Shown in pieces: positions 33,291-44,699 of a stretch of 64,000 nt of DNA. Under the pieces are notes generated by a model. It did not search any database and was not told the DNA's origin. It saw nothing but the letters and a program-made list of their open reading frames with translations. Each line of letters begins with the position of its first letter. The stretch's first letter is position 1. The position numbers were made by a program, and so were the translations under genes. The DNA is from Microcebus murinus (lineage: Eukaryota; Chordata; Mammalia; Primates; Cheirogaleidae): contig NC_134117.1 of the NCBI RefSeq assembly GCF_040939455.1, positions 64,006,501 to 64,070,500 on the forward strand, written 5' to 3'.

Positions 33291-36200
33291 ATCTTCTCAG
33301 ACCATAGTGGATTAAAACTACGAATCAATTCTAAGAGTAACACCAAATTCTACACAAAGTTATGGAAATTAAACAACCTGCTGCTGAATGATTATTGGGT
33401 CAATAATGAAATGAAGATGGAAATCAAAAGATTCCTTAAATGGAATGATAAAGGGGACACAAGCTATCAAAATCAATGGGACCCAGCAAAAGCATTCTCT
33501 AAGGGGAAAATTCATAGCCTTAAATGCCCACATCTGTAAGTCAGAAAGGTCACAAATTAAAAACCTAATAATGTCACATATCAAGCAACTAGGAAAGGAA
33601 GAACACACCAAACCCAAACCCAGAAGAAGAAAACAAATAACAAAGATCAGAACAGAACTACATGAAATGGAAAACAATAAAATAATACAAAAGATCAGGG
33701 AAACAAAAGTTGGTTCTTTGAAAAGATTTTAAACAATTGATTTACCAGGAATAGAAGAGAAAGGATGCCAATAAGCTAAATCAGAAATGAAAAAGGACAT
33801 ATAACAACTGATAGCACAGAAATACAAAACAAGGTTCATGAATACTATGAAAAACTCTGTGCACCTAAACTGGAAAAGGTAGAGGAAATGGACAAATTCC
33901 TGGAAAAACACAACCTTCCAAGACTCAGTCAGAAAGAAATAGAATTCCTGAACAGACCAAAAATGAACAGTGATATTGAAGCAGTAATAAAAAAAAATTT
34001 TTTCAACATGAACAACAACAAAAAAGCCCCAGACCACATGCATTCACAGCTGAATTCTACCAGACCTACAAAGAAGAACTGGTACTCATAATGCAGAAAT
34101 TATTCCATAACATTTAGAAGGAGGAAATCCTCCCCAATTTATGGTACGAAGCCAGTATAACCAGGAAAGGACACAACAAAAAAAAGAAAACTACAGACCA
34201 ATATCCTTCATGAATATAGACGCAAGAATCCTTAATAAAATACTAGTAAGCTGAAATCAACAACACATCAAAAGAATAATCCACAATAACCAAGTGGGCT
34301 TCATCCCAGGGATACAACAATGGTTCAACATATGTAAATCAATAAATGTGATTCACCACATAAACAGAAACAAAAACTGAGACCATATGATCATTCCAAT
34401 AGATGCAGGAAAAGCATTTTACACAATCCAGCACCCTTTCATGATAAAAATTCTCAAAATACTAGGCATAGAAGGAATATATATCAAAATTATAAAAGCT
34501 ATACACGACAAACCCATAGTCAGCATCCTACTGAATGGGGAAAAGCCAAAAGCATTCCCACTAAGAACTGGAATAAGATAAGGGTGTCCACTGTCGCCAC
34601 TTCTATTAAACATAGTCCTAGAAGTCCTAGCCAGAGCAGTCAGGCAAGAAAAAGAAATTAAGTGTATCCAAATTGGGAAAGAAGAGGTCAAACTATCACT
34701 TTTCACTGATGATACGATCTTGTATTTAGAAAATCCCAAAGATTCCACCAAGAGAATCTCTTGGAACTATAAATAAATTCACCAGAGTCTCAGGTTACAC
34801 AAATTGGTAGCATTTCTATATACCAATAACAGTCAAACTGATAGTCAAATCAAAGATACAATACCATTCACAATAGCTACAAAGAAAATAAAATACTTAA
34901 CAATATACTTATACAAAGGGGTGAAAGATCTCTCCACAACAAGAACTCTAAAGCACTGAGAAAATAAATTGCATATGACACAAACAAATGGAGAGACATG
35001 TCATCCTCATTGATTGGTAGAATCAACATTATTAAAATGTTCATACTGCCCAAAGTGATTTACAGATTCAGTGCAATCCCCATCAAAATACCAATGGCAT
35101 ATGTCACAGATCTAGAAAAAAATAAGTCTACACTCTGGATCCAGAGAAGAGCCTGTATAGCCAAAGCAATCTTTTAGCAAAGGAACAAATCTGGAGGCAT
35201 CACATTATCAGACTTTAAGCTATGCTACAAGGCTATAGTAATGCAAACAGCATGGCATTTACAAAAACAGAGACAAAGACCAATGGAACAGAATAGAGAA
35301 CCCAGATATAAAACCATCTACCTACAACCAACTGATGTTTGACAAGCAGAGAGCAATGCACACTAGGGGAAAGAAGCCCTATCAATCACTATTGCTGGAA
35401 AATTTGGATAGCCATATCTAGAAAGAAGAATGAAACAAGACTGCTATTTCTCACCACTCACAAAAATTAATTCAAGATGGATAAAAGACTTAAATGTAAG
35501 AAATGAAACCAAAACAATTCTAGAAGAAATGTAGAAACAACTCTTCTAGCCATCAATCTAGGCTAAAAATGCATTGTTAAGACCCCAATGGTAATTACAG
35601 CGGCATCAAAAGTAAATAAATGGGACCTTATTAAATTAAGATGCTGCACAGCTAAGGAAATAATTAACAGCAAATAAACAACCTACAGAATGCAAGAAAA
35701 TATTTTCAAACACATCCAATAAAGGGTAATATCCAGATTCTATAAAAATCAAACAAATCAGAAAGAAAAAAAATAAACACCTACATTAAAAAGTGGGCAA
35801 AAGGCATGAATGGAAGTTTTCCAAAGAAGATAGACAAATGGTCAACAAACATGAAAAAATGCTCAACATCACTGATCAGCAGGAAAAATCAAATTAAAAC
35901 CACAATGAGATAATGTGGTTAGAATAGTATTGTAATAGTAATATAGTATATAATAGTAATATAGTAATAATAGTAATATAGTAATAATTATATAATTATA
36001 GTAATAATAATAATAATATAGTAAATAGTAATATAGTAATAATAATAGTAATATAATGCCTGTTAGAATAGTTTTTATTAAAAAGTCCAAAAACAACATG
36101 CTGGTGCAGATGCAAATAGAAAGGAATGCTTATACACTGTTGGTGGGACTGCAAATCAGTACAACCTCTATGGAAAACATTATGGAGATTTCTCAAAGAA

Positions 36201-36350
36201 CTAAAAGTAGACCTACCATTTGATCCAGAAATCCCACTATTGTGTCTCTACTCAAAGCAATAGAAGTCATTTTATCAAAAGGACACCTGCACTTGAAAGT
36301 TAGCAACACAGTTCACAATGGCAGAGATGCAGAATCAATCCAAGTGCCCA
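33291..36350 (+). pseudogene. L1 ORF2 remnant, decayed
   Basis: Sense-strand ORF2 from late endonuclease through reverse transcriptase to the C-terminal part. Readable blocks are KFYTKLWKLNNLLLND (from about 33337), NKKAPDHMHSQLNSTRPTK (34012-34070), [19 protein letters not shown] (34393-34449) and FPLRTGIR (34557-34580). Frame changes and stops throughout, so no functional product. The RT active-site segment differs from the usual FADD as noted for the whole element. Confidence 0.85.
35920..36058. repeat. TAATAG/TAATATAG-rich microsatellite inside L1
   Basis: A run of TAATAG and AATATAG units inside the L1 3' part. It replaces the usual 'atctcacctcactccagt' region of ORF2 and grew after insertion. 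It explains the Tyr/Leu-rich minus-strand open frame overlapping it. Confidence 0.85.
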
Positions 36351-36708
36351 TCAATTCATGAGTGGATTAACAAACTGTGGTATCTGTATACCATGGAGTA
36401 CTACTCAGCCATAAAAAGGATGAATTAGTGCCTTTTGCATTATCCTAAGCGAAGTTTTTTTAGAATGGAAAAACAAACACCACGTGTACTCTTTAATAAA
36501 TTGAAACTAACAGATGGACACACAGCTGCACAGAGGGAAGTAAAAGTCATTGGAAATCAAGTGGGAACAGGGGGTAGGTGAGGAAGGTAGGGGGAAAAAA
36601 TCCAACCTAACAGGTCCAATGAACACTATTCAGATGATAGGCACATTTATAGCCCTGACTGAAGCCATGTATCAAAAATATCTGTACCCTCTTAATATTT
36701 TGAAAACC

Positions 36709-36727
36709 AAATGTGATGTTAACTGCA
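36709..36727. repeat. L1 target-site duplication, right
   Basis: AAATGTGATGTTAACTGCA, partner of 33195-33213. Confidence 0.75.
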
Positions 36728-36760
36728 GGGTTTTTTGTTGTTGTTGTTGTTTAGGGTATT

Positions 36761-36842
36761 CTTTACCAGTTTGAGAAGTTCTCCTCTATTCATAGTTTTC
36801 CAAACTTTACCAGTTTGAGAAGTTCTCCTCTATTCATAGTTT
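36761..36842. repeat. 44-bp-period tandem duplication
   Basis: The 38 bases at 36761-36798 recur without change at 36805-36842, separated by six bases. Perfect identity in an otherwise diverged old L1 indicates a recent local duplication. Confidence 0.9.
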
Positions 36843-39170
36843 TTATCATGAATGGATGTTGGATTTTGTCAGTTGCTCTTTCTGCATTTTTGATGTCATA
36901 AGATTTTTAAATTTAGCCTCTTGATGTGATGGATTATCTTAATAGATTTTTTGAATATTGAACCAGTCTTGGCTACCTGTAATAAGTCCCACTCGTTTGC
37001 AGTATAAAATTCTTTTTTATACTGTGGGTTCAAATTGTTAATATCTTTGAGTATCTTTTTATATTCATAAGAAATATTGGTCTTACTTTTTCCTTCTTGT
37101 AATGTCTTTGTTTGGTTTTGGTATTAGGGTTATGCTGCCCCCATAGAATGCATGAGTAAGTGTTCCTTCTGCTTCTACTTTTTGAAAGAAAGTATAGAGA
37201 ATTGGGGTTTCTTCCTTAAATTGGTATTTCTTCAATTGGCATTTTTTCAATTCATATTTCTTCCTTAAATATTTGGTAAAATTCACCAGTGAATCCACGT
37301 GGGTCTAGTGCTTTCTGTTTTGGTTATTAATTATTGATTAAATTCCTATGAAGGATATAGGTATATTTCAATTATCTATTTCTTCTTTTGTGAGTGAGTT
37401 TTGGCATAGAATTATTCACAATACTTTTTTATTATCATTTTAGTATTCATGGGATCATACTTATGTCCTCCCTTTCATTTTTGATATTAGTTATCATCTC
37501 TTTTTTATGTTAGTTAAACTGGCTAAAGGTTTATCACTTTTATCAATCTTTTCAAAGAATCTGCTTTTGGTTTCATTGATTTTTCTCTCTTGATTTCCTG
37601 TTGTCAATTTCATTGACTTCTCTAATTATTAGTATGCCTTTTCTTCAGCTTACTTTGGATTTCATATGCTGGGTTTGTTGTTGTTGTTGTTGTTAATTTT
37701 CTAAAGCATGATCTTATATTACTGATTTTAGGTTTTCTTCTTTCCTAAATTATACATGAAATGCTACAAGTTTACCCCTAAGCACTGCCTTTATTGAATC
37801 CCATACCTTTTTATAAGGCACATTTTATTTAGTTCAAAATAGTTTTAAAATTTGTTTTGAGACTTCTTAACTCATGTTATTTACAAGTGTGTTTGACTTG
37901 TGTTATTTAATTTTTCAAAATTTAGTGGTTTTTCCTGTATCTTTCTATTATTGATTTTCAGTTTAAGTTCATTGTGGCCTGAGAATATACTTTGCATAAT
38001 TTCGGTTCTTTTAAATTTGTTAAGGTGTGTTTTATGACCCAGAAAGTAATTTATCTTGGTGAACGTTCCATAGTATCTTGAGAAGAATGTATATTCTGCT
38101 GTGGTTGGATGAAGCATTCTATAGATGTCAATTACATCTAATTGATTGATGTTACTGTTCATTTAAAATATGCCCTTACTGATCACCCACGTGCTAGATA
38201 TGTCAATTACTGTTAGTGTACCATTGACATCTTCAACTATAATAGTGGGTTCAAGCATTTTTCCTTGCAATTCTATCAGTTTTAGCCTCATGTATTTTGA
38301 CACTCTGTTGTTTGATATATATACCCCAAGGATTGTATGTCTTCTTGGAGACGTTACACCTTCATCATTATGCAGTGTCCCTCTTTATCCCTCCTAATTT
38401 TCTTTGTTCTGAAGTTAGCTTGATTGGAAATTATAATAATATAGCTACTCCAGCTTTCTTTTGATTGAAGTTAGCATGGTATGCCTTTCGCTATTCCTTT
38501 ACTTACTTTATCCATGTCATTATAAAGTGGATTTCTTATAGACAACATATAATTGGGTCCAATATTCACCACTCGGACAGTCTTCGTCTTTTAATTAATA
38601 CGTTGAGACCACTGATATTTAAATAATTATTGATATAGATGGATTGATATCTACTGTATTTGTTGCTTATTTCTTTTCACTGCCCTTGTTCTTTTCCTTT
38701 ATTTGTGTTTTTTTATCTTCCACTCTTCTGCTTTCTCTGTTTTTACTTGGGCATTATTAATGCTCATAATTGAGTTCATTTTTTATCATTTCTTAGTATA
38801 TCAATTATGCCTCCTTTTTTTACTTTTATTTTTCAGTGTTTGCCTTTGAGTTTGCAATATATATTTCCAATCAATACAAGTCCTCTTTAAAATAACACTA
38901 GTCCATTTCTTGTTTTATGACAGAGTTGTCCAAATTCTTCCCTACCAGCCCTTATAACATTATGGCCATTCATTTCACTTATACATAAGCTGGAATCACC
39001 AAATATTTTGTTGCTATTATTATCTTAAATAAAATTTAATCTGTTAGATCAATTAAGAATAAAAAATGAAATATTTTATTTCACCTTCATTTCTAAATCT
39101 CTAATGTACTTCCTTTATTTATATATACCTGAGTGCCTAATCTGTATCATTTTCCTTCTTTCTAATAATT

Positions 39171-40060
39171 TCTTTTAATATTTTTATAAGACAGATGTAC
39201 TGCCAAAAAATTCTTCAATTTTTATTTGTCTGAGAAAGTATTAACTTTTAAAGATGTCACTTTTGAAGAATAATTTCACTAGATACAGAATCTAGGCTGG
39301 AGTGTTTTGTTTTTGTTTTCAACACTTTAAATTCTTTCTCATATAATTTCTGATGATAAATTTAAATGTAGTGCTTACACTTACTCCTTTATAGGTAAGA
39401 TATATTTACTCTTGCTTTTCTCAAGATTTTCTCCTTGTCTTTGATTTTCTGCAGTTTGAATATGATATGTCCAGGTATATATTTCTTCATTTGTTTATGT
39501 TTATCCTTATTGGTGTTCTCTGAACTTCCTGGATATGTGGTTTGGTATCTATCAATAATTTGAAAGAAGTGCTTAATTATTATCATTTCAGATATTTCTT
39601 TGGTTTTGTCTCCCCTGTTATGTAAGAGCTTTATTGATGTAGTGGTAAAGCTCAGGACAAAGCAAAGCATTCCATAATTCTATGATTAGTTTCAGCCTTT
39701 AAGTTTCACCCTGTGCCCTGGGCTGTCACCTCCACAAGTAATTCTCAGTTTCCCTCCACTTTTAGGTGAGACATGTAGGCTATAAGAAATTGGAGTTGAA
39801 TGTGCCCCTTCCTCCAGGTCAGTTAGGCTCAGGTAAAATAGTTTCCTTAAGAGCAGGCTTTGTTAAGATAATAGAATGCTGTGGTATGTTTTTTAATAGC
39901 TACTTTCCCCTTCCCCCTACTGGGGGATTTTTCTTTAAAAAGTGTATCTCCCTTCCCTTTCAAGACTGGGCCTCCCTGGTGTTTTTTAACTCTCAAGCTT
40001 GTCCCTACAGAGCCTTGACCAATTTGTCAATTATAGTTTAAGTGTTCCTACCCTGGTGGT
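39171..40060 (-). mobile_element. Probable 5' region of the old L1
   Basis: 'gacagatgtactgcc', 'tttgtctgagaaagtatta', 'ctttgattttctgcagtttg', 'aatatgatatgtccaggta' and 'gttctctgaacttcctggat' are blocks known from antisense L1M 5' regions. The purine/pyrimidine-rich stretch to about 40060 ('ccctgggctgtcacctcc', 'ctctcaagcttgtccctac') probably continues it. The end is not clear. Confidence 0.55.
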
Positions 40061-40895
40061 ATTCTAGATTTTAATTAGTAAGAAAAAATTACTGTACATT
40101 AATACAAAACAATGCCTCCCTCCTTTCTTGTGAAGGGATCTCATAATATTTTTTTGTACTGAGAATTTACCATACGTGATTTGCAAATTTATGATGTTAG
40201 AAAAGGAAGCCAACCTTGGAAGTATGTAGAGAAATAAGATTTGAAGAACCAAAATGACCTATTCAAAAACCTGTATTATAAGCTTCATTATTTCCTTGGT
40301 TTTCATTTGTAATAATTTTGTATTAAATGGGAAAATAATGTGATTCTATCCATGATAATCAAGTACAATGCCATTCAAAGAGTGCCAATCTATGATCCAG
40401 ATTTTGATTAGCACTGATTTCTATGTGGCTTCATTAAACTTAGCTTCTCTTCTAGGCAAATTCCAGGGGTATACTTAGCACTGTCTGTCTTTCAGGACTA
40501 CAGTATACTCCTAGGAAACTGTTTGCTGTTCTATATTACAACTGCTGGAGTGTTTTGTTTTGTACCAGAATAATGGTGCCAATCAATTGCGAAAACTACA
40601 AAACAACTTTGGATTTAAACATTGAAAGGTTATATTGTGCCAATGGATTATGTTTTCCAGAAAGAATAGCAAATTGGAAAAAAAAAATTAGTTGGAAAAC
40701 TTATGTGCTAAACATCATAATAGATCTGGTAATGGAATTTCCATGATTTTATTGAACTTTATGTTGACAAAAATCCAATGTAATTGGATTAAAAATTAAA
40801 AATTTATTTTTAACTCCTCATTATAAATTTAGAAAAAGTCAAAAGGCTAAAGAAGAAAATAGAATTAACTTCATCCCACAACTCATACATACAGT
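40061..40895. other. Unique AT-rich sequence
   Basis: No family recognised. The 63-codon frame at 40555-40746 shows no domain. Confidence 0.45.
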
Positions 40896-41075
40896 ATTAG
40901 TTTTCTATTCTTACCACAACAAATTACCACAAATTTAGCAGCTTAAAATAAAACATATTTGTTACTTCATAGCCCTAGGCCAGAGACCTGGGTGAGATTG
41001 ACTGGTTTCTCTGCTTGAGTCTCACAGCCCAGCCTCTCTCAGCCCATTCAGATCCTCTGTGTTCCTCATCATTTT

Positions 41076-41089
41076 ATCCTTCCATCTTT
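41076..41089. repeat. L1 target-site duplication, left
   Basis: ATCCTTCCATCTTT, identical to 41529-41542. Confidence 0.85.
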
Positions 41090-41528
41090 TCTTTAAATTT
41101 ATTTTTAAATTTCAGGATATTGTGGGGGTACAAACATGTTGGTTACAAATATTGCTTTTGCACCACCCAAGGCAAAGCTATAAGTGTGCCCATCCCCCAG
41201 ACAGTGTGCACCATGTGAGTTTACCCATCCCTTCCACCACCCTCCAACCTGCCCGGCACCCCATGAAGGTTACTTCCATGTGTGCACATAAGTGTTGAGC
41301 AGTTATTTGTTGAGAACCAGTTTGATGGTGAGTACTTGTGGTGCTTGTTTTTCTATTCTTGTGATACTTCACTTCAAAGGATGGGCTCTAGCTCCATCCA
41401 GGATAATATAAGAGGTATTAATTATTCATAATTACAAAAATGTGGAAACAACTCAAGTGCCCATCAATACATGAGTGGATTAATTACAAAATATGGTATC
41501 TGTATACCATGGAGTACTACTCAGCAAC
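41090..41528 (-). mobile_element. 5'-inverted truncated L1 in the LTR
   Basis: 41090-41417 is the antisense 3' UTR and ORF2 tail ('gatattgtgggggtacaa', 'atcccccagacagtgtgca', 'cttgtgatacttcacttc'). 41418-41528 flips to sense ('acaactcaagtgcccatca', 'atgagtggattaatt', 'accatggagtactactcag'), the segment that normally lies just upstream in the element. A perfect 14-base duplication flanks the whole. This is a short minus-strand insertion produced with a twin-primed 5' inversion. Confidence 0.9.
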
Positions 41529-41542
41529 ATCCTTCCATCTTT
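41529..41542. repeat. L1 target-site duplication, right
   Basis: ATCCTTCCATCTTT, copy of 41076-41089. Confidence 0.85.
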
Positions 41543-42479
41543 AAACCAGCAACTGGGGCTTCAAGTCTTCCTCATACTTGGATCTCTCTAACTGCTGTTG
41601 CTGTATCTCTTCTGCCTCCAGTCAGAGCAAGAGACTAGACTTTGAAGTGACTGGATTGGAGCAATTGAGATAATTTCTCTACTTTATGGTCCATTAATTA
41701 TCTCTACAGTGTATCTTTTGTCCCATAAGGCAACATTCACACACACTGAAGATATTATGGTGTGGATATCTTCGGGGGGAACCATTCTGCCTATTATCAC
41801 ATTTTAACATCTCTCAATTATATTGTATTTAATGCATTAGGGTATAATTCCTAAAAAAAATAGAACAGTAATTGTACTAGAAATACTGCTTTGTAGTTGA
41901 CTTTTTCATGAAACAGTGTGAATGGCATCTTGACATGTTTTAAAATAATGGGCTCAATCCTCATTCTTGGCCTAGTGCCAAGCAAATTAAGATACCCTTG
42001 GCTAGGAGGTAAGTGCCACATAATTTTATACCCAGAATACTTAATGTACAGAAAAGAAGAATGACTTACTATCTTCAAAATTCTAGAAGATTTGCTGTTC
42101 GTCTTACAAAGTCACCTTTATTTATATTCTTTTTACTTTCTTGTGTGAGAGAGAAAGATCTATGTCTCATTCTGGAAGTTGTGAATGAATTTGATCTAAA
42201 TGTCATTCAAAGTATACATCTTGACAAGAAAGACAGAGAAATTTTGCTCCAGTGTGAATGAATGTATGGTTTCTAATGATCATATTGTACTACATTATGA
42301 GGAAGGACAGATATTTTAACTAAATCTATATTTTTAAAACAATTAATATATATTTGTTTATAACTCAATAATTTTTTCAATAAATATCTTTGGGTAAGAG
42401 AACTACTGGGACCAAAATATATTTTAATGATTATAAATATATATTATCAAGTTGCTATCCAGAAAGAATATTCTACTTT

Positions 42480-42489
42480 AAATTCCCAT
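42480..42489. repeat. Alu-monomer target duplication, left
   Basis: AAATTCCCAT, identical to 42646-42655. Confidence 0.8.
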
Positions 42490-42645
42490 CAATCCGGGTG
42501 GGGCACGATGGCTCATGCCTGTAATGCTAGCATTCTGTGAGGCCGAGGTGGGAGGATCACTTGAGGTCAAGATTTCGAGACCAGCCTGATCAAGAATGAG
42601 ACCCTGTCTCTATTAAAAATAAAAAAAACTTAAAATCAAAAAAAG
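42490..42645 (+). mobile_element. Alu left-monomer (FLAM-like) SINE
   Basis: Only one Alu arm: 'ggggcacgatggctcatgcc', 'tgtaatgctagcattctgtg', 'ggtgggaggatcacttgag', 'cgagaccagcctgatcaag' and 'accctgtctctattaaaaat', then an A-rich tail. The second arm is absent and an exact 10-base duplication flanks it, so it is a complete monomeric insertion rather than a broken dimer. Confidence 0.9.
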
Positions 42646-42655
42646 AAATTCCCAT
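42646..42655. repeat. Alu-monomer target duplication, right
   Basis: AAATTCCCAT, copy of 42480-42489. Confidence 0.8.
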
Positions 42656-42838
42656 TCTTATATAAAAATGCCTATTTTACTATGTCATCTCCAGAATAAA
42701 TGATGAACATGCTTTAATTTTAATACTGGCTGATGGTTTCAAAGATGTTTTGTATCTTATTGACTAGTAATTTGTCCTTAGATTGCAATGAGTTTCCATC
42801 TGAAATGGATTTGTCTTCTTTTAAAATTCTTAACCCTG

Positions 42839-42888
42839 TCTTCCTTCCTTCCTTCCCTCTTTCTCTTTTCTTTCTTTCTTTCTTTTTT
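42839..42888. repeat. (CTTC)n/(TTTC)n pyrimidine microsatellite
   Basis: A few CTTC units, then TTTC units, then a T-run, about 50 bp. Confidence 0.9.
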
Positions 42889-44228
42889 AAATAGTACAGG
42901 TCTATTATCTATTAAAAATAGATAAATTCAGTAAAAATAAAACTGATATTAAATTTAAAATACATCTGTTTCTTATTCTAAATCCGCAAAATAATAGTAT
43001 CTTGTTTCTATCAATATGCAAATGTTTTTTGAATTATTAAAAAATATTTGACACTAATTCATCATCACTAATAATGCCATAGATTCTGAAAATTCCCAAA
43101 ATTGGTATGAGTGAAAATTTTTCTCTGCCCAATTTAAAATAAATGTCTTTTCTTTTTCTTTTTAAAAATATCTAACATTTTGTGAGATATACTGTTTTTA
43201 TTTATGAAGTATTGGAGTTTCACAAGTTCCCTCAGAACTTTATTCTTAGAGTTGCTGCAAGATTTTGCCACCATCATATTTTTGTAATGTGCATTTGAAA
43301 TATGTATACAGTACAGATAAGTCTACATTTCTCGGCTTGAAAGTTTGACATTGAAAATATGTATTAATGTTCTAAAATATTTTCTTTTTTTCTCCAAAAG
43401 TTCTACTTAGCATCACTGGGTGCTACAGGAAATGTTGTGTGACCGTGAAGCATGAAGTGTTAGAAATATCCTTAGAATATAAAATGAGTTTGTTTTCTAC
43501 AGTGAGTATTAGATCCCCCAAAATTTTGTATAGCTATTTAGATCACAGAGATTTAGTCCAATAGTTTGAGAAGCAGGATTTAATGTCTGTTACTGACATA
43601 GTTGTTGTTCAGTAGATTACAAATAAGAAAATTCTTACATCCAGTTAAAATTAAACATTTTCTAAGGCTTGATTCCCTGTTAGTCTTTGAGAGACTGCCA
43701 TTCAAGATGTACTTTGTGAAATATTCAGAAGGATTGACATAGTTAATCATGTTATGAAATGGGAGTACATATGTTATATAAAATATTTCTATTTTTATGC
43801 ATGCATTTCTTCATATAATGTATATAATATTATAAGGGCTCAGAATTATAATTTGACTAGTTTAACTATATTGAATATTCAGGCAATCATTAAAAAGTTG
43901 TAGAGGGAGCACCATTATTTTATTTTAACAACAGACCACCTGGAACTATACTGTGGCACACTCATGTTTCTTAAGAGCCAAGTTTAAAAATCTTTATTCT
44001 AGTGCAGACGTGTAGAACAGCATTTTCCAGTGAGTTTGGCATGTTTGTTTTATGCTTATTCATTTTATACTTGTTTATTTCATAAACTGAAGATACAGTA
44101 GTATAAATATTAGAGCTTTATGCTGTTTGCCCCGAATTAATTTTTACAAATAGGAAAATGTTAATAAATTGATTTTTAAAAGTTAAATTGAACTCAGTAA
44201 GCATTTATGAGCTCTAAGTGCTCATAAA
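42889..44228. other. Unique AT-rich sequence
   Basis: No repeat family or frame recognised. AT content is high throughout. Confidence 0.5.
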
Positions 44229-44229
44229 T

Positions 44230-44400
44230 ATGTATTAGAATCATTAATAAATTAATCAGTACTTACTGAGTACTAATATGTGCAGTTTGATGCTTTATTA
44301 TGATTTTTTTAACAGGCAAGGAAACTTAAATTAAGAAAAGATAAGTAACTTGCATGAAGTTCAGTAGTCCACAAGTCATAGAAGCATTTGAATCCATTTT
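44230..44400 (-). mobile_element. MIR, antisense, weak
   Basis: 'gtacttactgagtactaata', then 'aggcaaggaaacttaaatta', 'agataagtaacttgcatgaa', 'cacaagtcatagaag' and 'catttgaatcc' follow the reverse MIR order with substantial drift. Confidence 0.6.
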
Positions 44401-44509
44401 TTATTCAGAACTCATAGTCTCAAGCATTATTCTGTCCTATTACTATAGAACCACCCATTTTCTCCTTTCCTTTTTATTCCGTTCTCTACAAACTGAGATT
44501 CTGAAAATT

Positions 44510-44695
44510 TAATGTTCATCTAAATCTCCTCAAAGGCTGTGAATAAAACACAGATTATTATACTCTGTTCCCAAGAATTTCTGCCTTTAAAAGTGTGGTT
44601 GTAATCTGAGAATTTGCATTTCCAATATTCCCAATATTAAGGTGATCTTCATGCTTCTTATCCAGGGACCTCGCTTGCAAAACCACTACCCTACA
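44510..44695 (+). mobile_element. MER5-like element, degenerate
   Basis: 'taatctgagaatttgcattt', 'aaggtgatcttcatgcttc' and 'gcttgcaaaaccactacc' echo the 'aatctgcattttaacaagc', 'aggtgattctgatgc' and 'tttgagaaccactg' portions of MER5. Confidence 0.5.
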
Positions 44696-44699
44696 GTTT

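Larger units (their letters stand above)
33214..36708 (+). mobile_element. 5'-inverted L1 insertion inside an older L1
   Basis: About 33228-33290 is antisense endonuclease-region L1 ('aaaatttgttgagacatg', 'gatatgatcgatcttggag'). From about 33291 the element runs sense from the adjacent point of ORF2 ('cttctcagaccatagtgg') through RT and the C-terminus to a 3' UTR ending near 36708. A 5' flip at adjacent ORF2 positions plus a 19-base duplication fits twin priming. ORF2 pieces include [13 protein letters not shown] (34407-34445) and LRTGIR. The FADD region is altered to 'cttttcactgatgat' (LFTDD) near 34698. Many stops and an AT-rich expansion at 35920-36058 break the frame. Confidence 0.85.
36709..39170 (-). 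mobile_element. Old L1 ORF2 antisense, right part of split copy
   Basis: Continues 33213. 'ttctcctctattcatagttt', 'gaatggatgttggattttgt' and 'ctttctgcatttttgatg' (RT) lead through 'aaagaatctgctttt' and 'aagcactgcctttattgaat' to the endonuclease end ('agcattctatagatgtcaat', 'tgttctgaagttagcttgat'). Contains a 44-bp-period local duplication (36761-36842) and a (TTG)n tract at about 37676-37696. The conserved order shows a single, much older element than the inserted one. Confidence 0.8.
40897..41805 (-). mobile_element. MaLR LTR (MLT1-like), split by an L1
   Basis: Reverse-orientation LTR of the ERVL-MaLR class. 'acaacaaattaccacaaatt' and 'tagcagcttaaaataaaa' are the LTR's 3' end in reverse. 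After the L1 insertion the copy resumes with 'aaaccagcaactggggctt', and 'gatattatggtgtggatat', a 'ttcggggggaacc' block and 'attctgcctattatcac' form its 5' end in reverse. A solitary old retroviral LTR without internal coding sequence. The subfamily is uncertain. Confidence 0.7.
42330..42780 (-). mobile_element. Possible old L1ME-like fragment hosting an Alu monomer
   Basis: 'gtaagagaactactgggacc' and 'caagttgctatccagaaag' recall the antisense 'actgctgggtcaaa' and 'ttgctctccagaaagg' blocks of L1ME 3' ends. 'gaaattcccattc' resumes after the Alu. Weak similarity judged by eye. Confidence 0.4.
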
